Source: Paracoccus sp. (in: a-proteobacteria)
GTDB taxonomy: Bacteria > Pseudomonadota > Alphaproteobacteria > Rhodobacterales > Rhodobacteraceae
Assembly: GCF_030538495.1 (NCBI RefSeq)
Contig: NZ_JAUNTW010000010.1
Location: forward strand, 25,832-89,831
DNA length: 64,000 nt
Direction of reading: 5' to 3'
Shown here: positions 36,969-45,644 of the stretch, piece after piece
Numbering within the stretch: position 1 is the first letter of the stretch
How the letters are laid out: each line of letters starts with the position of its first letter
Program-made: the position numbers and the translations under genes
The notes under the pieces: model-generated
Told to the model about the DNA's origin: nothing
The model's input: only the letters and a program-made list of their open reading frames with translations
Databases searched by the model: none

Positions 36969-37463
36969 ATGATCTTTCGCCACCACCACGCCGATGGAAT
37001 CGCGTCGCGGGCCGGGTTTTCGGACTGTGGCCGGTGGCGTTATCTGCTGGAGCGACGCTGGGCGCCGGGGTCGGGGCTGGTTTGGGTGATGCTGAACCCC
37101 TCAACCGCGGATGAGATGCGCAATGACCCCACGATTGAACGCTGCCAGCGGCGCGCGGTGCGTCTGGGATTCGGGGCGATGCGGATCGTCAATTTGTTTG
37201 CGTGGCGGGCGACGGATCCGCGCGATTTGCGCCGCGCGGCGGACCCGATTGGGGCGGAAAATGACGCGGCCTTGCGGGATGCGGCGCTGTGGGGTGACCA
37301 GATTTTGTGCGGTTGGGGTGTGCATGGCGCTTATCTGGGGCGTGAGGCGCAGGTGCAGGCAATGCTGGGCGCGGATCTGTGGCATCTGGGGCTGACGCAG
37401 GGCGGACATCCACGCCATCCGCTATATGTCAGCTATGCGGTGGCCCCGCAGCCGTGGCGTTAA
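36969..37463 (+). CDS. DUF1643 domain protein
   Basis: 164 residues from ATG 36969. The family pattern is clear: GFSDCGRWRYLLERRW (about 16-31), VWVMLNPSTADEMRNDPTI, RCQRRAVRLGFGAMRIVNLF, and near the end GLTQGGHPRHPLYVS. DUF1643 proteins are widespread and uncharacterised; the conserved Asn-Pro-Ser and His residues suggest an enzyme. An in-frame start nine codons upstream lies by the terminator and is unlikely. Confidence 0.87.
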   Translation: MIFRHHHADGIASRAGFSDCGRWRYLLERRWAPGSGLVWVMLNPSTADEMRNDPTIERCQRRAVRLGFGAMRIVNLFAWRATDPRDLRRAADPIGAENDAALRDAALWGDQILCGWGVHGAYLGREAQVQAMLGADLWHLGLTQGGHPRHPLYVSYAVAPQPWR

Positions 37464-37541
37464 CCCTTTGCTAAGAAAATGATTTGGAAATCCACGGGCT
37501 TGCGGTAATTAGACGTAAAGAGCGTTGCAGGATACAAGCCT

Positions 37542-38366
37542 ATGTTATTACTGAGTGGATTATTGACATTGCTGGCGGCGGGGCTGGCATTGGATTTCTC
37601 TGCCCCCGAACAGGCTGCCGGTGACGATGACGCCCCGCCCCCCGCCGATGATGATTTGCCGCCGATCCTGCCCGAACCGCAGGTTCTCTATGGCGATGAT
37701 GGCGATCAGGAACTGGCCGGTGGGCAGGGGGCCGATACGATTTTCGGCGGTTCGGGCGATGACTGGATTCAGGGCGACGTGGATTACGGCCCCGGCGGCA
37801 ATGACGTGATTTATGGCGGTGATGGCGATGATCTGCTGGCCGGGCAGGGCGGCGATGACCTGATCTATGGCGGCGCGGGCAATGACACGATTCTGGGCGG
37901 GCAGGGCAATGACACTCTGTTCGGTGGCGACGGCGACGATTGGCTGTCGGGCAATGATGGCGATGATGTGCTGATCTCGACTGCCGGGTCCGACGATCTG
38001 GACGGCGGCGCGGGCAATGACGTTCTGATCGGGCATAACGGCCCCGAAACCGTCTGGATGAATGGCGGTGAAGGCGACGACACCCTGATGCCCGGCGCGC
38101 ATGATTTTGTGTCGGGCAATGCCGGAAATGACGTCTTTGTCCTGCGCCCGGTCCCCGAAGGCATCCCGACCATTGCCGATTTCGACGCGGCCGAGGATGA
38201 AATCCACATCCATTTGCCGCAGGATCAGGCCGAAACGGCGGTTCTGGACCTGCGCCGCGATGATGACGACACGTTTTTGCTGATGGTGGACGGGAACCCG
38301 GTCAGCCGGTTGCTGGGGCATGGCGGTTTGCAGTTGTCGGATGTCAGGATTATCCCGATCCGCTGA
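37542..38366 (+). CDS. Short RTX (hemolysin-type calcium-binding) repeat protein with N-terminal hydrophobic anchor
   Basis: 274 residues. A hydrophobic N-terminus (MLLLSGLLTLLAAGLALDFS) looks like an uncleaved anchor or signal; an acidic, Pro-rich linker follows (about 22-50). About ten nonapeptide RTX repeats of the GGxGxDxxx type cover about 50-175 (GGDGDDLLAGQGGDDLIYGG, GGAGNDTI and so on), which bind calcium and fold as a parallel beta-roll. The C-terminal 80 residues have DFDAAEDEIHIHLP, common at the end of such proteins. No toxin or enzyme domain and no type I exporter gene are nearby. Confidence 0.85.
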   Translation: MLLLSGLLTLLAAGLALDFSAPEQAAGDDDAPPPADDDLPPILPEPQVLYGDDGDQELAGGQGADTIFGGSGDDWIQGDVDYGPGGNDVIYGGDGDDLLAGQGGDDLIYGGAGNDTILGGQGNDTLFGGDGDDWLSGNDGDDVLISTAGSDDLDGGAGNDVLIGHNGPETVWMNGGEGDDTLMPGAHDFVSGNAGNDVFVLRPVPEGIPTIADFDAAEDEIHIHLPQDQAETAVLDLRRDDDDTFLLMVDGNPVSRLLGHGGLQLSDVRIIPIR

Positions 38367-38372
38367 TTTTGC

Positions 38373-38401
38373 TTGTCATTTCGGCGCGCTTTGTCTATAC
38401 G
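38373..38401 (+). promoter_or_regulatory. Sigma-70-type promoter for rpsO
   Basis: TTGTCA (38373-38378), 17-nt spacer, TATACG (38396-38401), about 90 nt upstream of the rpsO start codon. Confidence 0.65.
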
Positions 38402-38490
38402 CGCGCATCCGCCCTTGGGTGGATATTTGGGCCTTGCTGGACGACATCCCGGCCTGTGCCGTCACATAAACCCATATAAAGGAGAATCCG

Positions 38491-38760
38491 ATGTCGATCA
38501 CCGTTGAAGAAAAAGCCCGCGTTATCAAAGAATTCGGCACCAAAGAAGGCGACACCGGCTCGCCCGAGGTTCAGGTCGCGATCCTGTCGTCGCGCATCGC
38601 CACGCTGACCGAACATTTCAAATCGCACAAAAAAGACAATCACAGCCGCCGCGGTCTGTTGATGATGGTTGCTCAGCGCCGCAAGCTGCTGGATTACCTG
38701 AAGAAAAAAGAAGAAGCCCGTTACACGGCTCTGATCGCGAAACTGGGCCTGCGCCGCTGA
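38491..38760 (+). CDS. rpsO: 30S ribosomal protein uS15
   Basis: 89 residues, start preceded by a near-perfect AAAGGAG. The sequence [40 protein letters not shown] and [20 protein letters not shown] is canonical. S15 binds the 16S rRNA central domain early in assembly. A leader of about 90 nt could hold autoregulatory structure. pnp follows, the classic gene order, though separated here by a terminator. Confidence 0.99.
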   Translation: MSITVEEKARVIKEFGTKEGDTGSPEVQVAILSSRIATLTEHFKSHKKDNHSRRGLLMMVAQRRKLLDYLKKKEEARYTALIAKLGLRR

Positions 38761-38780
38761 TTCGATCCGATTTTCTGGAA

Positions 38781-38807
38781 AATGCCCGTCTTGGACGGGC
38801 ATTTTTC
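38781..38807 (+). terminator. Terminator between rpsO and pnp
   Basis: ATGCCCGTC, TTG loop, GACGGGCAT and a five-T tract, starting about 20 nt after the rpsO stop codon. Read-through to pnp may still occur; the remaining 200 nt before pnp hold a small GGTCT/AGACC hairpin (about 38831-38848) and GC-rich potential stems near the ribosome site. Confidence 0.9.
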
Positions 38808-39009
38808 GTTTTCGGTTCATGTTTTGGTAAGGTCTGTGGTTTAGACCCGTGTCTGAACTGACTTTCCAAAAGGGGTAAATTCCTGTATGTGGCTGAAATC
38901 TGTGACGTGAGGCTGGTCCCCGGCCACATGCGTAAGGATAGGGGAAGGCGGCAATGGGGCCGCCACAGAAACGGACGGCCAGAGGGCTGGCGCGTCCAGA
39001 GGAATTCAG

Positions 39010-41148
39010 ATGTTTGATGAAGTGAAAAAATCAATCCAGTGGGGTCAGGAAACGCTGACACTGGAAACGGGTAAGGTTGCGCGTCAGGCCGACGGCACCG
39101 TCATTGCCACGCTGGGCGAAACCAGCGTCATGGCGAACGTCACCTTTGCCAAAGAACCCAAGCCGGGGCAGGACTTTTTCCCGCTGACCGTGCATTATCA
39201 GGAAAAATACTATGCCGCCGGCAAAGTGCCGGGCGGTTTCTTTAAACGCGAGGCGCGCCCGACCGAAAAAGAGACGCTGACCGCGCGCCTGATCGACCGC
39301 CCGTGCCGCCCGCTGTTTGCCGCCGGCTTCAAAAACGAAGTGCTGGTGATGTGCACCGTGTTGTCGCATGATCTGGTGAACGATCCCGACATCGTGGCGA
39401 TGATCGCGGCATCGGCGGCGCTGACCATTTCGGGCGTGCCGTTCATGGGGCCGATTGGCGCCGCGCGCGTGGGCTTTGCCAATGGTGAATATGTCCTGAA
39501 CCCGGAAATCGCGGATATGGACAATCTGCGGTCGAACCCGGAACAGCGTCTGGATCTGGTCGTTGCTGGCACCAAAGACGCCGTGATGATGGTCGAATCC
39601 GAAGCCTATGAACTGACCGAAGATGAAATGCTGGGCGCGGTCAAATTTGGCCACGAACAGATGCAGCCGGTCATCGACCTGATCATTGATCTGGCTGAAG
39701 CCGCCGCGAAAGAACCCTTTGATTTCAAATCGCCCGATTATTCCGCGCTGTATGATCGCGTGAAATCGCTGGGCGAAACCGATATGCGCGCGGCCTATGC
39801 CCTGCGCGACAAAGGCGAACGCCGCGACGCAATCGACGCCGCCAAGGCGACCATCATCGCCGGTCTGTCGGACGACGAACTGGCCGACGCCAATCTGGGT
39901 TCGGCCCTGAAAAAGCTGGAATCGGGCATCCTGCGCGGTGACATCATTTCGGGCGGCGCGCGGATTGACGGGCGCGACAACACCACCATCCGCGCCATCG
40001 ACAGCGAAGTCGGCATCCTGCCGCGCACCCATGGTTCGGCGCTGTTCACCCGCGGCGAAACGCAGGCACTGGCCGTCACCACGCTGGGCACCGGTGACGA
40101 TGAACAGATCATCGACGCGCTGCACGGCAATTTCCGCAGTAATTTCCTGCTGCATTACAACTTCCCCCCCTATTCCGTGGGTGAGGTTGGGCGCGTCGGT
40201 TCGCCCGGTCGCCGCGAAATTGGTCACGGCAAACTGGCATGGCGCGCCTTGCAGGCGGTTCTGCCCGCACCGACCGATTTCCCCTATACCATCCGCGTTG
40301 TGTCGGAAATCACCGAATCGAACGGGTCGTCGTCCATGGCGTCGGTCTGTGGTGGCAGCTTGTCGATGATGGATGCGGGCGTTCCTCTGAAGGCGCCGGT
40401 GGCTGGCGTCGCCATGGGTCTGATTCTGGAAGATGACGGCCGTTTCGCGGTTCTGACCGACATTCTGGGCGACGAAGATCACCTGGGCGACATGGACTTT
40501 AAGGTGGCTGGCACCGAAAACGGCATCACCAGCCTGCAAATGGACATCAAGGTCGCGGGCATCACCCCGGAAATCATGCAGCAGGCTTTGGCGCAGGCCA
40601 AAGACGGCCGGATGCATATCCTGGGCGAAATGTCCAAAGCCCTGACCGAAGGCCGCCGCGAATTTTCCGCCCATGCCCCGCGCATCGAAACCATGACCAT
40701 TCCGACGGACAAAATCCGCGAAGTGATCGGTTCGGGCGGTAAGGTCATCCGCGAAATCGTGGAAACTTCGGGCGCCAAGGTGGACATCAGCGATGATGGC
40801 ACGATCAAAATCGCATCCTCGAACGGGGATTCGATCAAGAAAGCCTATGACATGATCTGGTCGATCGTGGCTGAACCCGAAGAGGGTCAGATCTACACCG
40901 GTAAGGTCGTGAAACTGGTCGATTTCGGCGCTTTCGTGAACTTTTTCGGCAAACGCGACGGGCTGGTGCATGTCAGCCAGATCGCGAACAAACGTCTGGG
41001 CCACCCCAACGAATTGCTGAAAGAGGGCCAAGAGGTGAAGGTGAAACTGCTGGGCTTTGACGACCGCGGCAAGGTGCGCCTTGGCATGAAAATGGTCGAT
41101 CAGGAAACCGGCGAAGAAATCGTCGAGAAAAAAGACGACGCTGAATAA
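39010..41148 (+). CDS. pnp: Polyribonucleotide nucleotidyltransferase (PNPase)
   Basis: A 3'-5' phosphorolytic exoribonuclease and degradosome component. 712 residues: two RNase PH-like domains (about 1-225 and 300-540; [32 protein letters not shown]-type motif [17 protein letters not shown], catalytic Asp in [15 protein letters not shown]), a KH domain (about 555-620, [15 protein letters not shown]) and an S1 domain (about 622-695, [20 protein letters not shown]). The ribosome site AGAGGAA precedes the start. The 249-nt leader after rpsO may hold autoregulatory structure. Confidence 0.98.
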   Translation: MFDEVKKSIQWGQETLTLETGKVARQADGTVIATLGETSVMANVTFAKEPKPGQDFFPLTVHYQEKYYAAGKVPGGFFKREARPTEKETLTARLIDRPCRPLFAAGFKNEVLVMCTVLSHDLVNDPDIVAMIAASAALTISGVPFMGPIGAARVGFANGEYVLNPEIADMDNLRSNPEQRLDLVVAGTKDAVMMVESEAYELTEDEMLGAVKFGHEQMQPVIDLIIDLAEAAAKEPFDFKSPDYSALYDRVKSLGETDMRAAYALRDKGERRDAIDAAKATIIAGLSDDELADANLGSALKKLESGILRGDIISGGARIDGRDNTTIRAIDSEVGILPRTHGSALFTRGETQALAVTTLGTGDDEQIIDALHGNFRSNFLLHYNFPPYSVGEVGRVGSPGRREIGHGKLAWRALQAVLPAPTDFPYTIRVVSEITESNGSSSMASVCGGSLSMMDAGVPLKAPVAGVAMGLILEDDGRFAVLTDILGDEDHLGDMDFKVAGTENGITSLQMDIKVAGITPEIMQQALAQAKDGRMHILGEMSKALTEGRREFSAHAPRIETMTIPTDKIREVIGSGGKVIREIVETSGAKVDISDDGTIKIASSNGDSIKKAYDMIWSIVAEPEEGQIYTGKVVKLVDFGAFVNFFGKRDGLVHVSQIANKRLGHPNELLKEGQEVKVKLLGFDDRGKVRLGMKMVDQETGEEIVEKKDDAE

Positions 41149-41152
41149 TATA

Positions 41153-41178
41153 TATGCGCCCCTTTTTAGGGGCGCATA
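41153..41178 (+). terminator. Hairpin after pnp
   Basis: A perfect 10-bp stem (TATGCGCCCC with GGGGCGCATA) around a TTTTTA loop, 5 nt after the pnp stop codon. There is no T run after the stem, so it may stabilise or process the 3' end rather than terminate fully. Confidence 0.6.
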
Positions 41179-41207
41179 ATCACCGCTCCTGCTGAAAGTT
41201 CCCCTTA

Positions 41208-42299
41208 ATGTTTCAACATTTTCGGTCTTTCTTTGCGCGTTACCCGAATATTGACGGCAATACGTTTCTGCTGTGGGAACCATGTTCCGCAAGTCATCGT
41301 GAGATTTTGCCAGGTTTTGCAAGCTATTTATTGCATCTGGGGTATCGCGTGGTGGTCATATGTGCGCCATCACCGAATGATCAGGGGCTTTTTGATCGCC
41401 TGACGCATCCGAATCTAGAGCACGTTTATTTGCCTCGGTGGCGCGTCCGTCAGCTTTTTTCTTCGCCTGATATTACGCAGGCTGCTGGTGTTATGATAAC
41501 AACGGCAGGCAAGCTGCCAAAGCGGCAAGATGGATATTATGATCTTGACCGATTGTTTCCTGCGGGTCGTTCGCGGTGTTTGGCCGTTGTTGAGCATGAT
41601 GCGGCCAAGTTGATTGCGTGCAATCAATGGAATCCGCATATTATTACCCTTAGAAAGGTGAATGGTTGCGACGCGAATTCCGTGGTTGTGAATCCGCATC
41701 GGTTTGGCAGCGTTCAAAATCACCCGAAAGGTCAAGTGCCTCAGTTTCTGGTCGTGGGCGCGGCGCGCTCCGCCCGCCGGAACCAGAATATGATTTACGA
41801 TGCCGTGCGGCGTTTGCACGGTCGCGGCCTGACCAATTTTGCTGTTCGTGTCGTCGGCAAGCTTGGGGGTGAGCCGATTCCTGCGGATTTGTCCACGGCA
41901 ATAAACATGCTGGGTCCGGTTTCTTTTTCGCGTTTGTATCAAGAAGCAGAGCAGTCTGACTTTATCCTGACCTCGTTTCAAGAAAACAATGCCGACCATG
42001 CGTTTTATCGGACGACCGGAACATCGGGCGCGTTTCAGCTGGCCTATGGTTTCCACCGACCGATGATCCTGCAAAAATCGTTTGCCGAGGGGACGCCGCT
42101 TAACTCCGACAACGCTTTATTCTACGGCAGTGATGACCAGCTGTTTGACGCGATGTTGACGGCAATTGAAATGAGCCAAGCGGACTATGCGCATATGCAA
42201 ACCAACCTGACAGGCGCGGTAGACGCGCTGTGGTCTGAATCGTTGGAAAATCTTAGGACATATATCAATGAATATTCCGATCGTTTTCTGTTTCGATGA
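41208..42299 (+). CDS. Glycosyltransferase-like protein (GT-B-type fold suspected)
   Basis: 363 residues without signal peptide. The N-terminal half (ASYLLHLGYRVVVICAPSPN) looks like a Rossmann-like acceptor domain. The C-terminal half carries PQFLVVGAARSARRNQNMIY, VRVVGKLGG and LGPVSFSRLYQEAEQSDFIL, followed by a Gly/Ser-rich loop and QLAYGFHRPMI, the pattern of a glycosyltransferase family-1-type nucleotide-sugar domain. Family assignment is by pattern only. The DNA is AT-richer than neighbours, the ribosome site is weak, and the 3' end overlaps the next gene by 32 nt. Probably surface polysaccharide or glycoprotein synthesis. Confidence 0.65.
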   Translation: MFQHFRSFFARYPNIDGNTFLLWEPCSASHREILPGFASYLLHLGYRVVVICAPSPNDQGLFDRLTHPNLEHVYLPRWRVRQLFSSPDITQAAGVMITTAGKLPKRQDGYYDLDRLFPAGRSRCLAVVEHDAAKLIACNQWNPHIITLRKVNGCDANSVVVNPHRFGSVQNHPKGQVPQFLVVGAARSARRNQNMIYDAVRRLHGRGLTNFAVRVVGKLGGEPIPADLSTAINMLGPVSFSRLYQEAEQSDFILTSFQENNADHAFYRTTGTSGAFQLAYGFHRPMILQKSFAEGTPLNSDNALFYGSDDQLFDAMLTAIEMSQADYAHMQTNLTGAVDALWSESLENLRTYINEYSDRFLFR

Positions 42300-43215
42300 T
42301 CGCATATTGCTTGGCGCGGGGGTGTCCATTCTGTCGCTGATCGAGGCAGCGGACGATCAGACAGTTTACGACATTCACATCCTGCACGCTGACCTGGCCC
42401 CGTCCAGCACCGATGCCCTTGAATCCTTGGTGCGCGACACGCGCCATAAAATGTCATTCCATCGCGTTTCCGCGGATCGCTTTGCTGACGCCCCCAAAAA
42501 TCGCGGCAGCTGGACCGAAGTTGTTTATTTCCGCCTGCTGATTTCGGAGATTTTGGGCGAATATGACCGGGCGATTTATTCCGATGTTGATGTTTTTTTC
42601 AAATGCGACATGGGTGGCCTTTTCCAGTCCGATCTGCAAGGCGCGGAATGGGGCGGCGTTGTTGCTGAGCGAAATTCGCCTGATTTTGTCATGCACAAAC
42701 ATTTCCCGGAAAATGAAAAAGAGTTCATCTATTTTTCCGGCTTCATGCTGATGGACTTGGCCCTGATGAGGCGCAACGCGGCTGTTGGCCGCTATTTTGA
42801 CGCAATCCGCATGTTTGGTGACCGGCTGTCGTTTTTCGATCTGGACCTATTGAACATCGCCACGCCTCAGATCGCCAGCCTGCCTTTTAAATATGTGACC
42901 CTCGAAGATATCTATGAGTCAGACGATATTTCCCAGGCTCGGGATTTCAAATTTCTGAAAAGCGTCTATTCCGTCGATCAGCTGGAACACGAACGCGAAA
43001 ATCCCGCGATTATCCACTATGCCGGGCCGCGTGGTAAGCCTTGGCAGCGGCGCGATGTGCCGGATTACTATCTGCGTGCCGTGAAAAAGCTGCCGCCTGC
43101 GTTGCGAAAAACCACGTTCCGGGATTTTCGCAAACGGCTGCTGGGAAAAACGGGGCGCGCGCATCTGGTATCGCGCACCCCGCATCAGCGGCTCAGTCCA
43201 TTTTCACGGTTCTGA
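42268..43215 (+). CDS. Glycosyltransferase family 8 protein
   Basis: 315 residues. The GT8 hallmarks are visible: the start IPIVFCFDDRILLGAGVSIL, the metal-binding D-x-D in YDRAIYSDVDVFFKCDM (about residues 93-109), FSGFMLMDLALMR, and the C-terminal IIHYAGPRGKPW histidine motif. Such enzymes move glucose or galactose from a UDP-sugar onto lipopolysaccharide or proteins. AGGA lies 9 nt before the ATG. It overlaps the preceding gene by 32 nt, so both are expressed together. The basic C-terminal tail may bind membrane. Confidence 0.92.
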   Translation: MNIPIVFCFDDRILLGAGVSILSLIEAADDQTVYDIHILHADLAPSSTDALESLVRDTRHKMSFHRVSADRFADAPKNRGSWTEVVYFRLLISEILGEYDRAIYSDVDVFFKCDMGGLFQSDLQGAEWGGVVAERNSPDFVMHKHFPENEKEFIYFSGFMLMDLALMRRNAAVGRYFDAIRMFGDRLSFFDLDLLNIATPQIASLPFKYVTLEDIYESDDISQARDFKFLKSVYSVDQLEHERENPAIIHYAGPRGKPWQRRDVPDYYLRAVKKLPPALRKTTFRDFRKRLLGKTGRAHLVSRTPHQRLSPFSRF

Positions 43216-43231
43216 TCCGGCGGGCGCCAGC

Positions 43232-43888
43232 TTACGCCGGATCCTTGGCGAACCGCAGATAAGGCAATCTGATGTCCAGCGTGCCGAACCGTTCGGTCGC
43301 CGCCGCATCATCCAGCGACAGCGCCACGATCACATCCTGACCCGGCACCCAGTTCGCAGGCGTGGCCAGCGGCACCCCGTCGGTTTTCTGCACCGCATCC
43401 AAGGCGCGCAGAATTTCAGCAAAGTTGCGCCCCACCGACATGGGATAGGTCATCGTCAGCCGCACCTTTTTATCGGGACCGATGATGTAAACCGTGCGCA
43501 CCGTCGCGGAATGGGCGGGGGTGCGGCCATCGGTGGGCAGGTAGAACTCGGCCGGCAGCATGTCAAAGGCTTTCGACACCGTCAGGTCGGTGTCGTCGAT
43601 GATGGGGAAATTCGCCGGGCTTTCGGCAAAGGCGGAAATGTCGCGTTTCCATTTCTGATGGTCGTCCACGCTGTCCACGGACACGCCGATCACCTTGGTG
43701 TTGCGGCGTTCCCATTCGGCGGCCAGTTGCGCAACCGCGCCGAACTCGGTCGTGCAAACGGGGGTGAAATCGCGCGGATGGCTGAACAAAATCGCATAGC
43801 TGTCACCGATCCAGTCGTGAAAACGGATTTCGCCTTCGGTCGAAGGGGCGGTGAAATCGGGGGCAATGTCATTGATGCGCAGCGACAT
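43232..43888 (-). CDS. 1-Cys peroxiredoxin (Prx6 type)
   Basis: Reduces hydrogen peroxide and organic hydroperoxides. 218 residues; the start at 43888 follows AAAGGA. The peroxidatic Cys45 lies in SHPRDFTPVCTTE and there is no other Cys, so it is a true 1-Cys enzyme needing an external reductant. The C-terminal Prx6 extension (NWVPGQDVIVALSLDD, LPYLRFAKDPA) is present. The open frame continues far upstream over the aldehyde dehydrogenase gene, but that is an antisense artefact. Divergent from the aldehyde dehydrogenase. Confidence 0.96.
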   Translation of the reverse strand: MSLRINDIAPDFTAPSTEGEIRFHDWIGDSYAILFSHPRDFTPVCTTEFGAVAQLAAEWERRNTKVIGVSVDSVDDHQKWKRDISAFAESPANFPIIDDTDLTVSKAFDMLPAEFYLPTDGRTPAHSATVRTVYIIGPDKKVRLTMTYPMSVGRNFAEILRALDAVQKTDGVPLATPANWVPGQDVIVALSLDDAAATERFGTLDIRLPYLRFAKDPA

Positions 43889-44014
43889 GGAACATCCTTT
43901 CCGTTGGGTGCGTTGCCTGTAACATAGGAACGCCCGCCCCAATTGCCAGAGGGCTTGCGGACCCAGCCGTGCAGTGCCACCCTGCGCCCAACACATGACA
44001 CCCCGGAGGATCCC

Positions 44015-45466
44015 ATGACCGACATTCAGGACAAACGGACATTCTATATCAACGGCGAATGGGTTGCGCCCGCATCGGCGAATGATCTGGAGGTGGTCGA
44101 CCCCTCGACCGAGGAAGCCGTGGCGGTCATCAGTCTGGGCGATCAGGCCGATACCGACCGCGCGGTCGCGGCGGCCAAGGCGGCGCTGCCCGCATGGTCG
44201 GCCACGTCCAAGGCCGAACGTCTGGCTTTGGTCGAAAAAATTCTGTCGGTTTATAAGGATCGTGCATCGGATATGGCACGCGCCATCAGTCTGGAAATGG
44301 GCGCGCCGCAGGATATGGCACTGGACGCACAGGCGGCGTCCGGGACGGAACATATCGAAAATTTCATCGCCGCGTTCCGGGATTTCGAATTCATCCGCCC
44401 ACTGGGCGATCACGCCCCCACGACGATGATTGCATGGGAACCGATCGGGGTGGTCGGCCTGATCACGCCGTGGAACTGGCCGATGAATCAGGTCACGCTC
44501 AAGGTGATCCCGGCGATTCTGGGCGGCAATACCTGCGTGCTGAAACCGTCCGAAATCGCGCCTCTGTCGTCGATGCTGTTTGCGGAAATCATGCATGATG
44601 CGGGGACTCCGGCGGGGGTGTTCAATCTGGTGAATGGCGACGGCGAAGGTGTGGGAACGCAGCTGTCCACGCATGACGATGTGGAAATGATTTCCTTTAC
44701 CGGGTCCACGCGCGCGGGCATCGCCATCAGCAAAGCTGCCGCCGACAGCCTGAAAAAAGTCGCCCTGGAGCTGGGCGGCAAGGGCGCAAATCTGATCTTT
44801 GCCGATGCCGATGACAACGCGGTCAAACGCGGCGCGCGGCATTGTTTCAACAATTCGGGCCAGTCCTGCAACGCGCCCACGCGCATGCTGGTCGAACGCT
44901 CGGCCTATGATGCGGCGGTGGAAACGGCGGCGCAGGTTGCCCATGACACCGCGGTCGCGACCGCGCATCAGCCGGGCAAACATATCGGCCCTGTGGTCAG
45001 CAAGGCGCAATGGGATAAGATTCAGGATCTGATCCAGAAAGGCATCGACGAAGGCGCACGTCTGGTCGCCGGTGGTCCCGGCCTGCCCGAAGGCGTCAAT
45101 CGCGGCTATTTCGTGCGCCCGACGGTCTTTGCCGATGTAACGCCGGATATGACGATCATGCGCGAAGAAATCTTTGGCCCGGTGCTGTCGATCATGCCCT
45201 TTGACGACGAAGATGAGGCGCTGCGCATCGCCAATGACACGCGCTACGGCCTGACGAATTATGTGCAATCGCAGGATGGCGAACGCCGCAACCGCCTGGC
45301 GCGGCAATTGCGGTCGGGGATGGTCGAAATGAACGGCGAATCCCGCGGCGCAGGCGCGTTCTTTGGTGGCATCGGCATGTCGGGACGCGCACGCGAAGGC
45401 GGCGTTTGGGGGATTGAGGAGTTCATGGATTCCAAAGCCATCAGCGGCTGGGACACCGACGCCTGA
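44015..45466 (+). CDS. NAD(P)-dependent aldehyde dehydrogenase
   Basis: 483 residues; GGAGGA precedes the start at 44015. All catalytic residues are present: Asn154 (TPWNWPMNQ), Glu252 (ALELGGKGAN) and nucleophile Cys285 (NNSGQSCNAPTR). Coenzyme motifs FTGSTRAGIAI and EEIFGPVLSIM are normal. Substrate cannot be read from sequence. It is divergent from the peroxiredoxin, so both may belong to an oxidative or aldehyde-stress response, which is inference only. A large 3'-end motif follows. Confidence 0.95.
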   Translation: MTDIQDKRTFYINGEWVAPASANDLEVVDPSTEEAVAVISLGDQADTDRAVAAAKAALPAWSATSKAERLALVEKILSVYKDRASDMARAISLEMGAPQDMALDAQAASGTEHIENFIAAFRDFEFIRPLGDHAPTTMIAWEPIGVVGLITPWNWPMNQVTLKVIPAILGGNTCVLKPSEIAPLSSMLFAEIMHDAGTPAGVFNLVNGDGEGVGTQLSTHDDVEMISFTGSTRAGIAISKAAADSLKKVALELGGKGANLIFADADDNAVKRGARHCFNNSGQSCNAPTRMLVERSAYDAAVETAAQVAHDTAVATAHQPGKHIGPVVSKAQWDKIQDLIQKGIDEGARLVAGGPGLPEGVNRGYFVRPTVFADVTPDMTIMREEIFGPVLSIMPFDDEDEALRIANDTRYGLTNYVQSQDGERRNRLARQLRSGMVEMNGESRGAGAFFGGIGMSGRAREGGVWGIEEFMDSKAISGWDTDA

Positions 45467-45498
45467 CCTAAGGCCGCGCTTTGCGTCCCGCGACCGCC

Positions 45499-45548
45499 GG
45501 GGGTTTTGCACCCCCGGACCCCCGCAGGATATTTCCGCACAGAAGATA
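45499..45548 (+). repeat. 3'-end motif D after aldehyde dehydrogenase
   Basis: A hairpin (CCGGGGGTTTTGCACCCCCGG) then CCCCCGCAGGATATTTCCGC and ACAGAAGATAA, pointing away from the aldehyde dehydrogenase. It faces the inverted copy at 45563-45620; the two AGAAGATA/TATCTTCT ends are 14 nt apart, forming one large palindrome. Confidence 0.8.
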
Positions 45549-45562
45549 AAAGCGACGTTCTC

Positions 45563-45620
45563 TATCTTCTGTGTAAAAATATCCCACAGGGGGTCCGGGG
45601 GATGTGAAATCCCCCGGCGC
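45563..45620 (-). repeat. 3'-end motif E after the response regulator (inverted)
   Basis: On the minus strand the GC hairpin (CCGGGGGATTTCACATCCCCCGG) is followed by GACCCCCTGTGGGATATTTT and ACACAGAAGATA. It follows the minus-strand response regulator that ends at 45645. Confidence 0.8.
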
Positions 45621-45644
45621 TGTCCACCGGCGCGACGTTTCGGT

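Noticed and set aside
39031-41322. 763-residue minus-strand frame opposite pnp
   Set aside because: Antisense shadow of PNPase, with no domain.
43889-45511. Large N-terminal extension of the peroxiredoxin frame across the aldehyde dehydrogenase gene
   Set aside because: The peroxiredoxin starts at 43888 with its own ribosome site; the extension is antisense to a complete, motif-intact enzyme.
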